In this document: positions 25,213 through 33,200 of the stretch, piece after piece | Layout of the letters: every line of letters starts with the position of its first letter | Position numbering within the stretch: the stretch's first letter is position 1 | DNA from: Sphingomonas chungangi | GTDB lineage: Bacteria; Pseudomonadota; Alphaproteobacteria; Sphingomonadales; Sphingomonadaceae | Assembly (NCBI RefSeq): GCF_013778325.1 | Contig: NZ_JACEIB010000001.1 | Location: forward strand, 558,001 to 622,000 | Reading direction: 5' to 3' | Length of the DNA: 64,000 bases | Program-made: the position numbers and the translations under genes | The notes under the pieces: model-generated | The model's input: only the letters and a program-made list of their open reading frames with translations | Databases searched by the model: none | What the model was told of the DNA's origin: nothing

Positions 25213-25914
25213 ATGGAAAATAGTCATAACGGACCGGTTGACTCGTCATTGCATGACTTGATACGGCGAACTAAGATAACCTCGGACATTAGATTTCAGG
25301 CGGCTCTCCGTCTCACCACTCGCCAACAGGGGTCAACCTACGGCATTTCTTGCCTGTCTTTATTTGTGATAGCATTATCACTTTTGCCAAACATACTTTC
25401 TCTTCATGGATATCAGAATCAAATCCTCCTCTCATGCTCTATTGTCCTATCCGTATTTATTATTTTTACTAGTATTATTGATGGGGCGCAGAATTTCATC
25501 CATCAGGCCGAACTTCTTCGGGAATGCGCACGCGTGGTTGAGAAAGTCTATCTTGAGGCACGACAGATCGACCTAGGCGCTGAATCTAACTTGATATCGC
25601 GGGTCGACGATCTGCGCCGCCAGTATCTCAAAGCGCTTGATGACTGCCCCATCAATCATGATCATGTTGACTATCTGTTACTGAGAGCTCGAGAGCCGCG
25701 ACTATTTCAAAGCGTGAATCAAACGGAGAAGAACGATGTATCTCCGTCTCGATTGGATCGCTCCCGCGACGCAGTTCGGAGAGTTGGAAGATTGACCTGG
25801 GCGCTAACGCTGACGCACAAGTGGGCCGGACCTTATCTGCTTGCTCTCGGTGGCGTCTCGATCACAGTGTGTCTCTTCGTCATCAAGGGAAGCCCGTGGA
25901 GCGGAACCCAATAG
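25213..25914 (+). CDS. SLATT-like membrane protein (putative effector)
   Basis: The 233-residue protein has the layout of SLATT-domain proteins: an N-terminal amphipathic helix (HDLIRRTKITSDIRFQAALRL), two close transmembrane helices (CLSLFVIALSLLPNIL and LLSCSIVLSVFIIFTSII), then a cytoplasmic helical region (FIHQAELLRECARVVEKVYLEARQ). A third hydrophobic segment, LLALGGVSITVCLFVI, ends the protein. SLATT proteins are thought to form membrane pores in bacterial conflict systems, often activated by nucleotide signals. No nucleotide-cyclase or reverse transcriptase gene is next to it. The start is set at 25213 because GGGGGTG precedes it; ATG 25201 is possible. Base composition is AT-richer than the surroundings. 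Confidence 0.72.
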   Translation: MENSHNGPVDSSLHDLIRRTKITSDIRFQAALRLTTRQQGSTYGISCLSLFVIALSLLPNILSLHGYQNQILLSCSIVLSVFIIFTSIIDGAQNFIHQAELLRECARVVEKVYLEARQIDLGAESNLISRVDDLRRQYLKALDDCPINHDHVDYLLLRAREPRLFQSVNQTEKNDVSPSRLDRSRDAVRRVGRLTWALTLTHKWAGPYLLALGGVSITVCLFVIKGSPWSGTQ

Positions 25915-25980
25915 AAACTCCCCTTCGACCGATAAAAGTTGCGCTATCGGCCATTTCTAACGCGCGGATTGATAGACCCC

Positions 25981-26376
25981 TTAGAGTAGGCGATCGGCGA
26001 AATCGGCCGTCGGCATCCAGCAGATATCGCGCCGGCCAAACAGTCGGTAGCGATTGCGCGCAATCCAACGATAGGGCGGGTCGCGGAGCCAGCGCGGGAT
26101 CAGGCGCAGTGCGCCGGCAATCCGCCAAGGCCAGCCGAGACCGGTATAGATGGCGAGCACCGCATCGCTGTCTCGTAGCGCGGTTACGCCCTCGACTACT
26201 ATGATCGTGTCCGGATTGTCCGGATCGATCCCGTGCCGGCGAAACAGTGCCGCGCCCACCTCGCCCTGCATCGCGGCCAATCGGAACCGCCGCGCCTTGT
26301 CGTGACGCAGCACGAACTGCGCATTGGCCGAGCACAGCACGCACTGGGCGTCGAACAGGATGACGGGATGTTCCAT
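25981..26376 (-). CDS. DCC-family thiol-disulfide oxidoreductase-like protein (DUF393)
   Basis: The 131-residue protein begins VILFDAQCVLCSANAQFVLRHD, the D-x-x-CxxC pattern typical of the DUF393/DCC family, and continues with FRLAAMQGEVG, TIIVVEG and SDAVLAIYTGLGWPW and RNRYRLFGRRDICWMP. The family is proposed to be a thioredoxin-like redox protein. ATG 26376 is preferred because GAAGGAAG precedes it. It is the last gene of a leftward operon of membrane and unknown proteins. Its target is unknown. Confidence 0.85.
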   Translation of the reverse strand: MEHPVILFDAQCVLCSANAQFVLRHDKARRFRLAAMQGEVGAALFRRHGIDPDNPDTIIVVEGVTALRDSDAVLAIYTGLGWPWRIAGALRLIPRWLRDPPYRWIARNRYRLFGRRDICWMPTADFADRLL

Positions 26377-26410
26377 GCCACTTCCTTCGCTCTGAAAGGC
26401 TGACATCGCG

Positions 26411-27226
26411 TTACGCCATCATCGCCACGGCGCTGGCCCCGCGCGCGATCGAGCGAACGTGGCGCGCCGGATCGGCGAGGATGCCGGCGGGCATGATACC
26501 ATAATCGCCCAGCGAGCGGGCGACCTCGCCCCAGCCGGTGGAGGCTCCCCGGTCGAACGCCGCCAGCCCCTTGTCGATACGCTCGTTAGTGTCGGAGAAA
26601 TCGCGGAAGCGTAGCGGCCCGGAAAGTCCAAAATAGGCGAAGTCGATCCGCGGCCGCAGCGCCGCGGCCTTGACGATGCGCCAGCCGAAGGCCGCGAAGG
26701 CCCGATCCACGGCCGGGCCGACGATCTGCGCCTGCTCCCACAAGAAGAAGGCATGGAACAATCGCTTTCGGTCGCGATCGTCCAGACTGCGCCCGGCGCG
26801 GCGCGCGTGGTGACAACGCGCCATCGCATCGAGCAAGGCGGGGGGCACTATCTGCTCCGCCTTCTGGGCAAAGGTATTTCGCCCGGTCAAATGATAGATG
26901 ACCGATGTTTCCACGCAGACCTGCCGGTTGATCTCGCGAAAGGCCTCGGCGAGCCGGTGCAGCATCGCGATGCGATCGTCCATTCCATCTCGGACCAACC
27001 CTTCCGCTCGCGCCAGCCAGATGCCGAGGCGAATGCCAGAACGGAAATATCCGCTCGCCCACAGAGCGCCATGTGCAGCCAGCAGCGGGAAGGCGTGGTT
27101 GCCGCCCGAATGCTGGAAGAGATGATGATAGACGCTAGCGCGCTGGACGAGGTCGCTCGGACGACCGGCCAGGCGGGTCGCCTCCGCCCGTAGCGCTGCG
27201 ACGAGATCGGTGCGGTCGTAACTCAT
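26411..27226 (-). CDS. Hypothetical protein in the DUF4166/DUF2269 operon
   Basis: A 271-residue protein that I cannot place in a family. It begins MSYDRTDLVAALRAEATRLAGRP and has HHLFQHSGGNHAFPLLAAHGALWASGYFR, CVETSVIYHLTGR and FHAFFLWEQAQIVGPAVDRAF. The repeated aromatic and His residues in helices suggest a soluble or membrane-associated helical protein. Its start overlaps the stop of the DUF4166 gene by 4 bp, so it belongs to the same operon as DUF2269, SDR-DoxX and DUF393 genes. An operon of this makeup suggests cell-envelope or redox maintenance. Confidence 0.7.
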   Translation of the reverse strand: MSYDRTDLVAALRAEATRLAGRPSDLVQRASVYHHLFQHSGGNHAFPLLAAHGALWASGYFRSGIRLGIWLARAEGLVRDGMDDRIAMLHRLAEAFREINRQVCVETSVIYHLTGRNTFAQKAEQIVPPALLDAMARCHHARRAGRSLDDRDRKRLFHAFFLWEQAQIVGPAVDRAFAAFGWRIVKAAALRPRIDFAYFGLSGPLRFRDFSDTNERIDKGLAAFDRGASTGWGEVARSLGDYGIMPAGILADPARHVRSIARGASAVAMMA

Positions 27227-27762
27227 GAGAGAGGCCTTTCGACGGGCACCAGTCGGCCGGAATAACGCAGGACCGGGCCGAGCCAGGGCAGGCTGATCGG
27301 AATGTCGAAGGTGAAGGCGCCATCGGCCTCGCTCTCCTGCGCTGCGCATTGCGGCCGGAGCGCGCGCGGCATGGGCAGGCCGAGGATGCGAAAGCCGACG
27401 AGGTCGAGGTGCAGCGCGTCCTGCGTAGCGACGATGCTGAAGATGTTGGTGACGAGCCCCATACGCTCGATCAGCAGACCGTCCCTCGCATATAGCCGGC
27501 TGGCATAGCGGCGGCGGCCGAAGCTGCGTCGCCATGTCTCCCGCGCGCCCTGCCGGACGAAATGCACCGTCGCGGGCACATCCGTCCCCGGCGCCGGCAA
27601 ACCCATCGATCGGCAAAGCAGGCGGGCGAGCGGATTGCGGCTCCCCACGATATCCGCCGTGCCGGCGAGCAGCACGTCGCTGTCGGTGTCGTGCACGGCG
27701 CGAACGACGGGCGGCAACGCGTCCATCTCCGATTCGAGCAGGCGGCGGAACAGCGGCGCCAT
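27223..27762 (-). CDS. DUF4166-like protein
   Basis: The 179-residue protein starts MAPLFRRLLESEMDALPPVVRAVHD, then GTADIVGSRNPLARLLCRSMGLP, TVHFVRQGARETWRRSFGRRRYASRL, RMGLVTNIFSIVATQDALHLDLVGFRILGLPMP and a final FDIPISLPWLGPVLRYSGRL. This pattern fits DUF4166, a beta-rich domain often encoded with, or fused to, SDR-type and membrane proteins. The start is the ATG that overlaps the stop of the DUF2269 gene (TGATG). Function is unknown. Confidence 0.78.
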   Translation of the reverse strand: MAPLFRRLLESEMDALPPVVRAVHDTDSDVLLAGTADIVGSRNPLARLLCRSMGLPAPGTDVPATVHFVRQGARETWRRSFGRRRYASRLYARDGLLIERMGLVTNIFSIVATQDALHLDLVGFRILGLPMPRALRPQCAAQESEADGAFTFDIPISLPWLGPVLRYSGRLVPVERPLS

Positions 27763-28232
27763 CACCACAGCTCCGGCTTGGTGATCATCAGCCAATAAAT
27801 GACGATCACGCCAATGAAGGCCGGCCAGCCGAGCCAGAACCAGATTCGCGATAGGCGGAAGTAGGCGGCTGGCAGCGCTGCCTCGTTCTGCGCGGCCTCC
27901 ACCATCCGGCGCATCCGGATTTGGATCCAGACCACTGGCAGCCAGCAGGCGCCGACGAAGAAGTAGAGCAGGATTGCGGCGAGTAGCCAGCTCGTTTCGA
28001 ACGGGATGCCGGCGATCCGCGCGAGCCACACGCCCGTCACCGGCTGGACGATCACGGCGGGTGTGGTGAAAAGCCAGTCCGCTAGGACGACGTTGCGGTT
28101 GACCACCCGACGCGCGGCGAGATCGCCCGATCGATTGGCCATCCATCCGTGGAAGGCGGTGCCGAGTCCGGTGCCGAACAGCAGGGTAGAGCTCAGCACA
28201 TGCACGGTCTTGAGCAGCAGATAGTCAGCCAC
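27762..28232 (-). CDS. DUF2269-family integral membrane protein
   Basis: The 156-residue protein has four likely membrane helices: LLLKTVHVLSSTLLFGTGLGTAFHGW, WLFTTPAVIVQPVTGVWLARI, WLLAAILLYFFVGACWLPVVWIQIRM and WFWLGWPAFIGVIVIYWLMI. The His and Trp residues in the helices fit DUF2269, a predicted four-helix inner-membrane protein. It overlaps the upstream SDR-DoxX gene by 8 bp and the DUF4166 gene downstream by 3 bp, so all are cotranslated. Function is not established. Confidence 0.85.
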   Translation of the reverse strand: MADYLLLKTVHVLSSTLLFGTGLGTAFHGWMANRSGDLAARRVVNRNVVLADWLFTTPAVIVQPVTGVWLARIAGIPFETSWLLAAILLYFFVGACWLPVVWIQIRMRRMVEAAQNEAALPAAYFRLSRIWFWLGWPAFIGVIVIYWLMITKPELW

Positions 28233-29523
28233 GATCGGTCTCCAGAGCGCGCACCGCGAGGGCGAGGCCCAGCACGGCGATATTCTTGACGAGCGGGCCG
28301 AATGGATCGGCCCAGAGCGCAGGGAAGCAGGCGGCGAGGATCGCGCTGTAGGCTGCCATCATCCCGATCGAGGCCGCGGAGACGGAGCGCACCCGGAAGC
28401 CGAACAGCAGCGCCATGCCAATCGCGAAGTCGATCGCGGATGCCCCAAACAACGCAATCGGGGCAAAACCGCCGGTGATTCCGGTGCGGGCGAGCAGCGC
28501 CATGCTGGCGGCGCGCGGGGTCAGGGTAAGTGGGACGATCCCGCCCGCCAGCCAGATCAAAGCAAGCGCGATCCTCAGCACCGACCTAAGTGGCGCGATC
28601 CGGGCTTCGGCCAAATCCATCGGCGTGGCCGGGGTGCGGGCCAGCGCCGCGTCCAGCGGGGCAGCGCGGAAACCGCACGCCGCCTCGAACGGCACGGGGT
28701 CTCCCGTGTTGCCGGCTTCGAGCATCGCGAGGCTCTCCGGCGTCGCGGCGCCGAGGCCGAGGCGCTGACCGATCCACGCCGAAGCGGCGACTAGCCCCCG
28801 GGGAACGATCAGGAACCGAGCCGGTGCGAGCCCCAACCAGCGGCGGAAACCGAGCGTGATCTCATCGGTCGTCATCGCCTCCGGCCCGGCCGCGTCGATC
28901 CGCGCGGCGATCGGGCCGGCACAATGCAGCAACCGCACGATCGCCTTTACCAGATCGTCGACATGGATCGGCTGGAGCAGCCAGTTGCCCGGGCCGAGCC
29001 GAATCGGAAGAGGCGCGGCGGCGAGGCAGGTGAACAGCGCGGTGCTCTGGCCGCCCCGGCCGACGATCAGCGAGGGGCGCAGCACCACCCAGTCCATCCG
29101 CTCTCCCGTTGGATCGAGTGCGGCGAGATGATCGTCGGCGGCGCGCTTGGAGAGATGGTAGCGCGTCGTCGCCTGATCATCGGCACCTAGCGCCGAAACC
29201 TGAACGACGCGCGTCACGCCCGCGGCGAGGCAGGCGTCGAACAGGATGCGCGCGCCGGCATCGTGGACCAGCGCATAGCGCCCGCCGGCGTCGCGGATCA
29301 GCCCGGCGCAATTGACCACGACGTCCACGCCCGTCAGCCGAGGGAGCCAGTCCGCCATAGTGTCCCGCGCCAAGTCGCAGCCGATCGCAGCAAGGCCCGG
29401 GAGGAGCCGAGCGAGCTTGCCGGTATCGCGCCCGGCAACGGTGACGCGGGTTCCGTCTGTCGCCAGCCGGCCGGCGAGGTGCCGGCCGACGAACCCGCTC
29501 GCGCCCACGATGAGGACGTGCAT
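28225..29523 (-). CDS. SDR-type NAD(P)-binding protein fused to a DoxX-like membrane domain
   Basis: The 432-residue protein is a fusion. Residues 1-290 form an atypical short-chain dehydrogenase/NAD-dependent epimerase-like domain: GASGFVGRHLAGRL (nucleotide loop), VVNCAGLI, VQVSALGAD, YHLSKRAADD (YxxxK) and VLRPSLIVGRGG. Residues from about 310 have four hydrophobic helices (LIWLAGGIVPLTLT, GFAPIALFGASAIDFAIGMALLFGF, SIGMMAAYSAILAACFPALW, NIAVLGLALAVRAL) of DoxX-like type. Such fusions are predicted to bind a quinone- or flavin-linked substrate at the membrane. ATG 29523 is chosen because upstream composition does not continue the domain. Confidence 0.83.
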   Translation of the reverse strand: MHVLIVGASGFVGRHLAGRLATDGTRVTVAGRDTGKLARLLPGLAAIGCDLARDTMADWLPRLTGVDVVVNCAGLIRDAGGRYALVHDAGARILFDACLAAGVTRVVQVSALGADDQATTRYHLSKRAADDHLAALDPTGERMDWVVLRPSLIVGRGGQSTALFTCLAAAPLPIRLGPGNWLLQPIHVDDLVKAIVRLLHCAGPIAARIDAAGPEAMTTDEITLGFRRWLGLAPARFLIVPRGLVAASAWIGQRLGLGAATPESLAMLEAGNTGDPVPFEAACGFRAAPLDAALARTPATPMDLAEARIAPLRSVLRIALALIWLAGGIVPLTLTPRAASMALLARTGITGGFAPIALFGASAIDFAIGMALLFGFRVRSVSAASIGMMAAYSAILAACFPALWADPFGPLVKNIAVLGLALAVRALETDRG

Positions 29524-29534
29524 CACCTGCCACC

Positions 29535-29861
29535 TCAAGCGTCGGCGCGGCGGGGGCTGCGGCTCCACACCGCGAAACCCATGCCGATCAACGCGAATAG
29601 GATGCCGGTGAGCGCGCCCGCGACGGTGCTCTTGACCAGCCAGGTCGGATCGGTGGCGATGTTGCCCATCGACACGATCAGCATCGGCGCGACGACCATC
29701 ATGACCGTCGACCAGACCGTCCAGAAGCGAGAGCGCTGCTCGGTTCCGCAGATCTCGCCGAGCAGCAGGGACAAGGGCCGCCAGAGCGAAACTGCCGCCA
29801 GCGTCGCGAGCAACGCGGTCAGCGCATAGGTTAGCAGCAGGGCTGCTATCGGGGTCAGCAT
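29535..29861 (-). CDS. Small three-helix membrane protein
   Basis: The 108-residue protein has three hydrophobic segments: ALLLTYALTALLATLAAVSLW, FWTVWSTVMMVVAPMLIVSM and VAGALTGILFALIGMGFAVW. It is the first gene of the leftward membrane operon and lies 11 bp upstream of the SDR-DoxX gene. A divergent sigma-54-like promoter pair lies between it and the histidine kinase gene, so it is likely controlled by that two-component system. I do not recognise a family. Confidence 0.72.
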   Translation of the reverse strand: MLTPIAALLLTYALTALLATLAAVSLWRPLSLLLGEICGTEQRSRFWTVWSTVMMVVAPMLIVSMGNIATDPTWLVKSTVAGALTGILFALIGMGFAVWSRSPRRADA

Positions 29862-29911
29862 GGCAAATCTCCTTCGGTGGCCGCCGGGTCGTGGCGGTCT
29901 GCCGGGAGCAT

Positions 29912-29933
29912 TGCGAATGGCATGCCAATTGCG
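29912..29933. promoter_or_regulatory. Overlapping, divergent sigma-54-like promoters
   Basis: Rightward, TGGCATGCCAATTGCG at 29918-29933 has GG and GC with 10 bases between them, as in the TGGCACGN4TTGCW consensus (2 mismatches). Leftward, TGGCATGCCATTCGCA (complement of 29912-29927) has the same spacing with one further mismatch. The two sites share the palindrome TGGCATGCCA. They point to the kinase-regulator operon and to the membrane operon, and the regulator is a sigma-54 activator. Confidence 0.5.
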
Positions 29934-30013
29934 GGAAACCTGGAAAACGCGGGCTTTCGCTAGGATTTCGCAAGGGCTTGCTGTTAACGTCGTGAACAGG
30001 AACGCCGGAGATA

Positions 30014-31783
30014 ATGTCAACGATGGATATAGCGATCGGCGTGGAAGCCTATATCGGCGCGCTCGGGATCACGGCGCTTGCGAGCCTGCTGCTCGGCCTG
30101 TTCGTAGCGACGCGGGCACGGGGCCTGCCGGGCGGCACGCTGCTGGCCGTATTCCTCGTCGGCGTCGCGGCGTGGAGCGTGTCGCAGGCCGTCCCCGCGC
30201 TTATCGGGCCGGCGGCGACATCGTTTAGCGCTACCCTGATCGCGCTCTCGCCGCTGCCGGCGGCGGCGTTCGTCCATCTCGTCTTCGCCTTCGCGCTGTG
30301 CGGCACGCTGCGGCAGGTGGCAGCGGCGAGCTATGCGGTGGCGGCCTTCGCGACGCTGACCGGGCTGATCTTCGGCGTCGGCGCGGTGGTGCCGTGGCAC
30401 GGCTTTCCCGGCTTCTTCGTGCCATCGGCGGTCGGCTGGGGCGTGCTGGGGACCGCGGGCCTGCTTTCGGTGGTCGGTCACCTGCGCCTTGCCCAGACAT
30501 GGCGCGAGCAGCAGGGCCAGCACCAGCGGCAGGCGGGTGCGGTGTTCGTCTCCAGCTTCATCGGCCTCGTCGCGCTGACCGGCTTCGCCTTCCCGGCGAT
30601 CGGTATCGATGCCTATCCTTGGCCGGTCCTGCTGTTGCCCTTCTATTCGGTGGCCTTAGTCTATGGCATTCTGAGGCATCGCTTCATGGCGGTGAACCTC
30701 TGGGCGCGGCGCGGGCTGGTATGGCTTATGCTAGTGGCGCTGGCCGGAGGCGCGAGCGCAGCAATCGCTGCATTGCCGCTGGCACTGGCTGGGCGCCCCG
30801 CCGGATTGCTCGGCACTTGGATTGCGATGGCTGCGGCGCTGGCGATCGGCATTCTTGTGCTGGCGCCGCTCAAGCGACTTGCCGATCGCGCCGTCTTCCC
30901 GGGCAGCCGGATAAGCGACGAGGACGTTGCCACCTGGCGAGACAGGCTCGCCGAGGCCACCGACCTGCCGATGCTGGAGAAGATCGCCAACGACCTCCTC
31001 GCAAGCCGCCTCGCTATACCCGACGGTGACGAGCGGCCGTCGATCGCCGTCTCGGGCGACACCGCCCTGCTGGTCGGTTGGGAAGATGCCCCGCCAGCGA
31101 CGCGCCACCTCGCCGATCGCTTCGCGGCGCTGGTAGTGGAGGCCGCGCGCCGCCTCGCCGCCGCCGCCCGGCTGGTCGAAGCCGAGCGCGAACGCCAGCA
31201 ACAGGCCCGCCTCGCCGAGCTCGGCCAACTCGCCGCCACAGTAGCGCATGATCTACGCAACCCGCTCGGCATCGTGAAGATGGCCGCAACCGGCGCGCCG
31301 CCCGAGGTCCGCGCCGAGATCGGCGAACAGGTCGCGCGGATGGACCATCTCGTCACCGACATCCTCGATTATTCGCGCGCCTGGGCGGTGAAACCGGAGC
31401 CCATGCGCCCGGTCGAACTTGCCGCGCAAGCGGGGGTCGAAGTGGAAGTGCCGGAGGACATGATCATCATTGCCGATCGCCGCGCAATCGCGCGCGTGCT
31501 GGCCAACCTGATCGAAAATGCTCGCGCCATGGGCTCGCGTGTCGCCGTCATCGGCACGCCGGGCGCGCGCCCGACGCTCGACATCTGCGACGACGGTCCC
31601 GGCGTGCCGGCCGAGATCGCCGACAGCCTGTTCCGCCCCTTCGTGTCGCGCCGGCCTGGCGGCACCGGCCTCGGTCTCGCTATCGTCCAGCGGATCATGG
31701 AGGCGCACGGCGGATCGGTCGCTCTGGCGAGACGTGAAGGCTGGCCCACCTGTTTCCGCCTCACCTTTGGAGACGCGTCATGA
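30014..31783 (+). CDS. Membrane-bound sensor histidine kinase
   Basis: The 589-residue protein has an N-terminal half with about nine hydrophobic segments (e.g. ALGITALASLLLGLFVATRA, LVWLMLVALAGGASAAIAALP), like membrane sensor modules with little periplasmic part. The cytosolic half has the H-box LAATVAHDLRNPLGIVKM (phospho-His), N-box LANLIENARAMG, G1 DICDDGPGVP and G2 PGGTGLGLAIVQ. The gene overlaps the sigma-54 regulator by 4 bp. It resembles PrsK-type kinases, which pair with PrsR-type regulators, but I keep the gene unnamed. The ribosome binding site GGAGAT precedes ATG 30014. Confidence 0.92.
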   Translation: MSTMDIAIGVEAYIGALGITALASLLLGLFVATRARGLPGGTLLAVFLVGVAAWSVSQAVPALIGPAATSFSATLIALSPLPAAAFVHLVFAFALCGTLRQVAAASYAVAAFATLTGLIFGVGAVVPWHGFPGFFVPSAVGWGVLGTAGLLSVVGHLRLAQTWREQQGQHQRQAGAVFVSSFIGLVALTGFAFPAIGIDAYPWPVLLLPFYSVALVYGILRHRFMAVNLWARRGLVWLMLVALAGGASAAIAALPLALAGRPAGLLGTWIAMAAALAIGILVLAPLKRLADRAVFPGSRISDEDVATWRDRLAEATDLPMLEKIANDLLASRLAIPDGDERPSIAVSGDTALLVGWEDAPPATRHLADRFAALVVEAARRLAAAARLVEAERERQQQARLAELGQLAATVAHDLRNPLGIVKMAATGAPPEVRAEIGEQVARMDHLVTDILDYSRAWAVKPEPMRPVELAAQAGVEVEVPEDMIIIADRRAIARVLANLIENARAMGSRVAVIGTPGARPTLDICDDGPGVPAEIADSLFRPFVSRRPGGTGLGLAIVQRIMEAHGGSVALARREGWPTCFRLTFGDAS

Positions 31784-33141
31784 GCGGCATCCTGCTGGCC
31801 GACGATGAGCCGGCCTTCCAGCGGCTGACGGGTGCGTGGCTGCGCGGGTTGGGCCATGAAGTGCGCCTCGTCGGCGACGGCAATGCCGCGCGCGCAGCCT
31901 TCGCCGAAGCACCGGCGGACTGTGTGCTGCTTGATCTCGCCATGCCGCCGCATCACGATCCCGAGGCCGGGCTTGCGCTGATCCCTGCATTTGCCCCGGC
32001 GCCGGTCGTGGTAATGACGGGTCATGCCGACCACGCCCTCGCCCTCAAGGCGATCGAAGCGGGCGCCTGGGATTTCCTCGCCAAGCCGGTCGATCCGGAC
32101 CTACTGCGGGTCGTGGTGGCGCGCGCGATGGAGCGGGCGCGGCTGGCTCGCGAACTGGCCGCGGCACGGGCACAGGGCGGTGCGTCGGAGGACATGGGGC
32201 TAGCTGGCGCCTCAGTCCCAATGGCGGCGCTGCGAGACCTGATCCGCAAGGTTGCGCCCACCCGCCTGACGGTGCTGGTGCTGGGGCCGAGCGGCACCGG
32301 CAAGGAGCTTGTCGCCCGCGCTCTACACGATTTGTCGCCGCGCGCCGGCAAGGCCATGGTGCCAGTGCATTGCGGCGCGATCCCGGCCGATCTTCTGGAA
32401 AGCGAGCTGTTCGGCCATCTGAAGGGCAGCTTCACCGGCGCTGGCGTGGATCGGCCTGGCTTGGTCGAGGTCGCATCGGGCGGAACCTTGTTCCTTGACG
32501 AGATCGGAGAGATGCCGGCCGCGATGCAGGTGAAGCTGCTGCGCTTCCTGAACGACGGTAGCTACCAGCCAATCGGTGCCCGCGCGCCGAAGCAAGCCGA
32601 TGTTCGCATCGTTGCCGCGACCCATCGCGATCTTGCGGCGAAAGTGGCTGACGGCAGTTTCCGCGAGGACCTCTATTATCGCCTTAAGGGTATCGTCCTG
32701 CGGACGCCGTCACTCGACGAGCGGCCGAGCGATGTCGCCCCACTCGCCGCCCTATTCCTGCGCCGGGCGGCCGATGCGAACGCGCGCTTCTCGCCCGAAG
32801 GGCTTCGCTGGCTTGTCGCCAGGGATTGGCCGGGCAATGTCCGCGAACTGCGCTCGGTCGTGGAATCCGCTGCGGCGCTCGCCACGCGAGGCGCAACCGG
32901 CTTGGTCGTTGACCAGCCGGATCTCGCCTTCGCGATCGGGGACCCGAGCGAGATCCCGGCGATGGCGGATAAGGACGCACCGGGCCTGATGACCCTCGAA
33001 CAGGAATTGTCCGCACTTGAACGCTTGAGGATCGAACAGGCTCTTGCGAGAACCGGCCACAATCACACTCATGCCGCGCGCGAATTGGGTCTGTCGCGCG
33101 TGGGTCTGCTTAAGAAGCTAGACCGAATGGGCCTAAGGTAG
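31780..33141 (+). CDS. Sigma-54-dependent response regulator (NtrC type)
   Basis: The 453-residue protein has a receiver domain (DDEPAFQ; VLLDLAMPPHHDPEAG with the phospho-Asp; DFLAKPVDPD with the Lys), an AAA+ domain (Walker A GPSGTGKE, Walker B GGTLFLDEIGEM) and a C-terminal Fis-type helix-turn-helix (HNHTHAARELGLSRVGLLKKL). The sigma-54 contact loop reads GSFTGA rather than GAFTGA, a tolerated variant in some family members. It is coupled to the kinase gene. The nearby sigma-54-like promoters are probable targets. Tail-to-tail with the relaxase gene. Confidence 0.94.
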   Translation: MSGILLADDEPAFQRLTGAWLRGLGHEVRLVGDGNAARAAFAEAPADCVLLDLAMPPHHDPEAGLALIPAFAPAPVVVMTGHADHALALKAIEAGAWDFLAKPVDPDLLRVVVARAMERARLARELAAARAQGGASEDMGLAGASVPMAALRDLIRKVAPTRLTVLVLGPSGTGKELVARALHDLSPRAGKAMVPVHCGAIPADLLESELFGHLKGSFTGAGVDRPGLVEVASGGTLFLDEIGEMPAAMQVKLLRFLNDGSYQPIGARAPKQADVRIVAATHRDLAAKVADGSFREDLYYRLKGIVLRTPSLDERPSDVAPLAALFLRRAADANARFSPEGLRWLVARDWPGNVRELRSVVESAAALATRGATGLVVDQPDLAFAIGDPSEIPAMADKDAPGLMTLEQELSALERLRIEQALARTGHNHTHAARELGLSRVGLLKKLDRMGLR

Positions 33142-33184
33142 GCGTAGGTATGCGATCGTCGCCGTGTGCAACGGTGTTCCGAAG

Positions 33185-33200
33185 GGTAGCTATGGCTACC
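33185..33200. terminator. Small inverted repeat between convergent genes
   Basis: GGTAGC (33185-33190) and GCTACC (33195-33200) flank TATG between the convergent regulator and relaxase genes. It could be a weak bidirectional terminator; no T-tract follows. Confidence 0.35.

Noticed and set aside
24382-25914. CBASS or retron/DRT system at the SLATT pair
   Set aside because: The partner protein lacks nucleotidyltransferase motifs and no reverse transcriptase is present, so these system names are not justified.
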